Assembly (NCBI RefSeq): GCF_900172345.1
Contig: NZ_FWFY01000015.1
Coordinates: 1-37,581 of the forward strand
Source: Limimaricola soesokkakensis
Lineage (GTDB): Bacteria; Pseudomonadota; Alphaproteobacteria; Rhodobacterales; Rhodobacteraceae
Reading direction: 5' to 3'
DNA: 37,581 bases
The notes beneath the pieces are model-generated. The model ran no database searches. It saw only the letters and a list, made by a program, of their open reading frames with translations, and was not told the origin of the DNA. The first letter of the stretch is position 1, and each line of letters opens with the position of its first letter. Both the position numbers and the translations under genes were made by a program. Shown piece after piece: positions 35,695-37,581 of this stretch.

Positions 35695-35923
35695 GATTCG
35701 TGGAATCGGGAACCCCGGGCGCAAAGAGACCCGTTCACATTCGGGGTATCGGGGACGTGCAAGGAATTCAACCCGTGATTTGACGCTTCCCTTCGGGGAA
35801 ACAGGAACATGGTTTCCTTTGGCAAAAAGGCGCTTCCAAGCCCCATTACGAATCGATTCGGGGTATCCGGAACGTCGATTCACGGCTCTTCAGTCAAGTC
35901 AATGGATTCGGGGTATCGAGAAC
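35695..35923 (+). repeat. Four 19-bp repeats upstream of repA (family A)
   Basis: Copies of GATTCGGGGTATCsGGAAC at 35695-35713 (GATTCGTGGAATCGGGAAC), 35738-35756 (CATTCGGGGTATCGGGGAC), 35855-35873 (GATTCGGGGTATCCGGAAC) and 35905-35923 (GATTCGGGGTATCGAGAAC). They lie 54-282 bp upstream of the repA start. Their ATCsGGAAC half is shared with the reverse complement of the origin iterons, so they are probably RepA operator sites for self-control, distinct from the replication iterons. Confidence 0.7.
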
Positions 35924-36004
35924 GATTATCCGCTTTACCGCTTCTCAGCCCTCCCAAAGGAGGGGCTTGGTGCAGCGTTTCGCAGTCGCGGGTGGGGGAC
36001 CCAT

Positions 36005-36060
36005 CTAAGGTGTTATATAGTGTTATATAGTGTTACGGGCCTGAAAATGCCTTATAACAC
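36005..36060. other. AT-rich unwinding region of the origin
   Basis: Between the two repeat families lies TAAGGTGTTATATAGTG followed by a second TTATATAGTGTTA: the 10-mer TGTTATATAG occurs twice (36011-36020, 36021-36030) and TATAACAC (36053-36060) can pair with the GTGTTATA steps. The stretch from about 36005 to 36090 is clearly richer in A/T than the rest of the window and looks like a DNA unwinding element. Confidence 0.6.
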
Positions 36061-36090
36061 TCTGGTTTTATTAGCTAATTCCAATGCTTC

Positions 36091-36341
36091 GGTTCCTAAT
36101 GTCCGCGTTCTAGTTCCTGATGTCCGCGTTTCGGTTCCTAATGTCCGCAATCAGAGAATTAGTTTTACACAGGATATACACAGACTTATCCACAGGTGCT
36201 TGGGGCGGTTCCTAATCTCCGCAAAGCTGGTATCGGTTCCTGATGTCCGCGTTCCGGTTCCCGATGTCCGCGAAAAACGGTTCCTGATGTCCGCAAAGCG
36301 CCGGTTCCTGATCTCCGCGTTCGGGGTTCCCGATGTCCGCG
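36091..36341 (+). repeat. oriV: Origin iterons, nine 17-bp copies (family B)
   Basis: Nine direct copies of GGTTCCyrATsTCCGCr start at 36091, 36112, 36133, 36207, 36235, 36256, 36279, 36303 and 36325 (the one at 36112 has A as first base). Their spacing is 21-28 bp, two turns of the helix or a little more, apart from a 74-bp step that holds DnaA boxes. With an adjacent AT-rich region and an initiator gene this is the replication origin of an iteron plasmid. Confidence 0.85.
36163..36194. promoter_or_regulatory. DnaA boxes in the origin
   Basis: TTATCCACA at 36186-36194 is a perfect DnaA box. TTTTACACA at 36163-36171 and ATATACACA just after it are weaker matches. They occupy the gap between the third and fourth iteron, so host DnaA probably assists RepA in opening the origin. 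Confidence 0.75.
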
Positions 36342-36349
36342 TTCTGGGG

Positions 36350-37246
36350 TCAGGCCGCCTTCCGACGCTTCGGGCGGCGCAGCATCGATCCGGTGTAGAG
36401 CACCAGCGCCAGCCAGATCATCGGGAAGGCAACGCGCCGTGCCATGTCGAACTCTTCTCCGAAGACCAGTACCGCGGTGAGAAAGATCATCGTGGGCGCG
36501 ATGTATTGCAGGATGCCGATAGTGGAGAGGCGCAGCAGCTTGGCACCGTTGGCATAGATCAGCAGCGGCACAGCCGTGACCGCGCCGCAGCCCAAGAGCA
36601 GCCAGACGTCGCGCCTCGTGCCGCCGATGAAATGTCCTTCGCCCTGCATTGCCAGCCAGCCCAGATAGGCCAAGGCTGGCGCCAGCAGGATCAGCACTTC
36701 GAGCAGGAAGCCCTGGTTCGGGCCAATAGGCAGCGCCTTCTTGAAGAAGGCATAGGCGCCCCAGCTCGCGGTGAGGCCGAGCGCCACCGCCGGGACCTGT
36801 CCCGAAGCGAATGTCAGGATCAGCACCGCCGCGGCCGCCAGGGCGATCGCTACCAGCTGCAGCCGGTTCAGCCGTTCCCCTAAGAGCACCGCGCCGAGGA
36901 ACACGGAGAAGAGCGGGTTGATGTAATACCCCAACGCGGCATCGAGCGCGTGGCCCGCCGCGATCGACCAGACATAGATGCCCCAGTTCACCGAGATCAG
37001 CGCTGCGGTGATCATCGCCATGCCAAGCATGCGCGGGTTGCGCAGAGCGAGCTTCAGATCGGAGGTCCTGCGCGTGGCCCAGAGCACCAGCCCGGCGATG
37101 GGGATCGACCACAGCACCCGGTGAGCCACCACCTCGGCCGGCGGAATATGCGCCAGCGCCTTCATGTAGAGCGGCAGTACGCCCCACATCAGATAGGCCG
37201 TAGTGGCCAGCACGAAGCCGCGCGGGCTGTCCTCGTTCGCTTGCAT
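36350..37246 (-). CDS. EamA-family transporter (RarD-like)
   Basis: A 298-residue membrane protein with about ten hydrophobic helices and two EamA repeats, of the RarD branch (drug/metabolite transporter superfamily). Typical RarD segments are GFVLATTAYLMWGVLPLYMK, EVVAHRVLWSIPIAGLVLW, ISVNWGIYVWSIAAGHALDA with SLGYYINPL-type LGYYINPLFSVFLG, and LRLSTIGILQYIAPTMIFLT. ATG at 37246 is preceded by AGGAGAGG; the frame is open 18 codons upstream, without support. It ends 9 bp from the last iteron. The substrate cannot be told from sequence. It lies divergent to the rRNA-type leader at the window end. Confidence 0.88.
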   Translation of the reverse strand: MQANEDSPRGFVLATTAYLMWGVLPLYMKALAHIPPAEVVAHRVLWSIPIAGLVLWATRRTSDLKLALRNPRMLGMAMITAALISVNWGIYVWSIAAGHALDAALGYYINPLFSVFLGAVLLGERLNRLQLVAIALAAAAVLILTFASGQVPAVALGLTASWGAYAFFKKALPIGPNQGFLLEVLILLAPALAYLGWLAMQGEGHFIGGTRRDVWLLLGCGAVTAVPLLIYANGAKLLRLSTIGILQYIAPTMIFLTAVLVFGEEFDMARRVAFPMIWLALVLYTGSMLRRPKRRKAA

Positions 37247-37365
37247 GACGCATCCTCTCCTCGATGCGTCAGCAGTTGCGCGTTGCCGGGACGGGGGCAA
37301 GAGCGCAGGTCATGCTCGCTTTTTGAGCAGTGAAAGAGAGCCCCGTACGGCTTACCCTGGGTCGT

Positions 37366-37455
37366 GCAAAGTTTTTCGAAAAAACCACTTGCGGCCCTCC
37401 GCCCCTATCCGTAGAAGGCCCCTCACCGGCGGCGCAGAGATGCAGCGTCGGTGAG
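37366..37455 (+). promoter_or_regulatory. Probable rRNA operon promoter with UP element and leader hairpin
   Basis: TTGCGG at 37389-37394 and TAGAAG at 37412-37417 form a -35/-10 pair with an exact 17-bp spacer, preceded by an A/T-rich stretch AAAGTTTTTCGAAAAAACC (about 37368-37386) like an UP element. A stem CTCACCG/CGGTGAG (37422-37428 and 37449-37455) lies just after the expected start. The arrangement is like that of alphaproteobacterial rrn promoters, and boxA follows 100 bp downstream. Confidence 0.65.
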
Positions 37456-37581
37456 AAATTCCGAAGGGGACTGGGCGGCGCGCCGGAAGTTAGGGCGCGG
37501 TTGTTTGGTTTTCTTCTTGCTCTTTGACATCGCAGATATCTGAAGAGATATGCGGGCGGCTTGGTTCAGTTCGATGGATCA
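37456..37581 (+). promoter_or_regulatory. rRNA operon leader with boxA (16S gene expected just outside window)
   Basis: TGCTCTTTGACA at 37518-37529 differs by one base from the boxA of E. coli rrn operons (TGCTCTTTAACA), which recruits Nus factors for antitermination. The following GAAGAGATATGCGGGCGG and GGTTCAGTTCGATGGATCA resemble the leader ahead of 16S rRNA genes in Rhodobacterales. The window ends within this leader. The 16S gene should follow on the plus strand within about 100-200 bp. No protein-coding gene is supported in 37247-37581. Confidence 0.7.

Noticed and set aside
36091-36341. CRISPR-like array
   Set aside because: Repeats are 17 bp with 4-11 bp gaps, no unique spacers of 30 bp, and no cas genes; they are iterons of an origin.
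34823-36883. A 686-codon open frame on the plus strand across repA, the origin and the transporter gene
   Set aside because: It lies antisense to two recognised genes and runs through iterons and DnaA boxes; no domain is visible in its product.

Overview
The window looks like part of a high-GC extrachromosomal replicon (plasmid or chromid) of a marine alphaproteobacterium, most likely a roseobacter (Rhodobacterales). The reasons are a ParAB partition system, a RepA-type (RPA-family) initiator with an iteron origin, a complete rhamnose operon (rmlCBDA), RTX proteins, and sulfotransferase-like genes in a capsule-type export locus. RepA-type 'biofilm' plasmids carrying a rhamnose operon are known from roseobacters; placing this window with them is inference from gene content, because no search was run.

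Layout. 1-2466: nest of broken insertion sequences (IS3-family left end, truncated IS110-family transposase, IS3-family orfB and right end). 2564-5281: parA, parB and four identical 16-bp palindromes, the probable parS sites. 5312-9555 (minus): glf, a GlfT1-like glycosyltransferase, kpsE-like and kpsT-like genes. 9752-15439: three large RTX proteins. 15675-16841: UDP-glucose 6-dehydrogenase. 16850-26368 (minus): eight tightly packed genes (three sulfotransferase-like proteins, a KpsM-like permease, a GlfT2-like galactofuranosyltransferase, a small unknown protein, a family 2 glycosyltransferase and a GT10-like glycosyltransferase). 26480-30170 (minus): two tandem serralysin-like RTX metalloproteases. 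30363-33767 (minus): rmlCBDA. 33864-35641 (minus): a secreted protein of unknown function and repA. 35642-36349: origin with two families of repeats, an AT-rich stretch and DnaA boxes. 36350-37246 (minus): EamA/RarD-like transporter. 37366-37581: a promoter, leader and boxA like those before a 16S rRNA gene, pointing out of the window.

How it fits together. Glf makes UDP-galactofuranose, and the two Glf transferase homologues could start and extend a galactofuranose chain. Rml enzymes supply dTDP-L-rhamnose and Ugd supplies UDP-glucuronate. Three sulfotransferase-like proteins may sulfate the glycan, and KpsM/KpsT/KpsE would export it. The RTX proteins are probably secreted by a type I system that is not in the window. 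The working hypothesis is a sulfated, galactofuranose- and rhamnose-containing surface polysaccharide combined with secreted RTX proteins, for attachment or biofilm life. The polymer structure is inference only.

Two layout oddities stand out: parAB and repA/origin lie about 30 kb apart with IS wreckage next to parA, and an rRNA operon leader lies about 1 kb from the plasmid-type origin.
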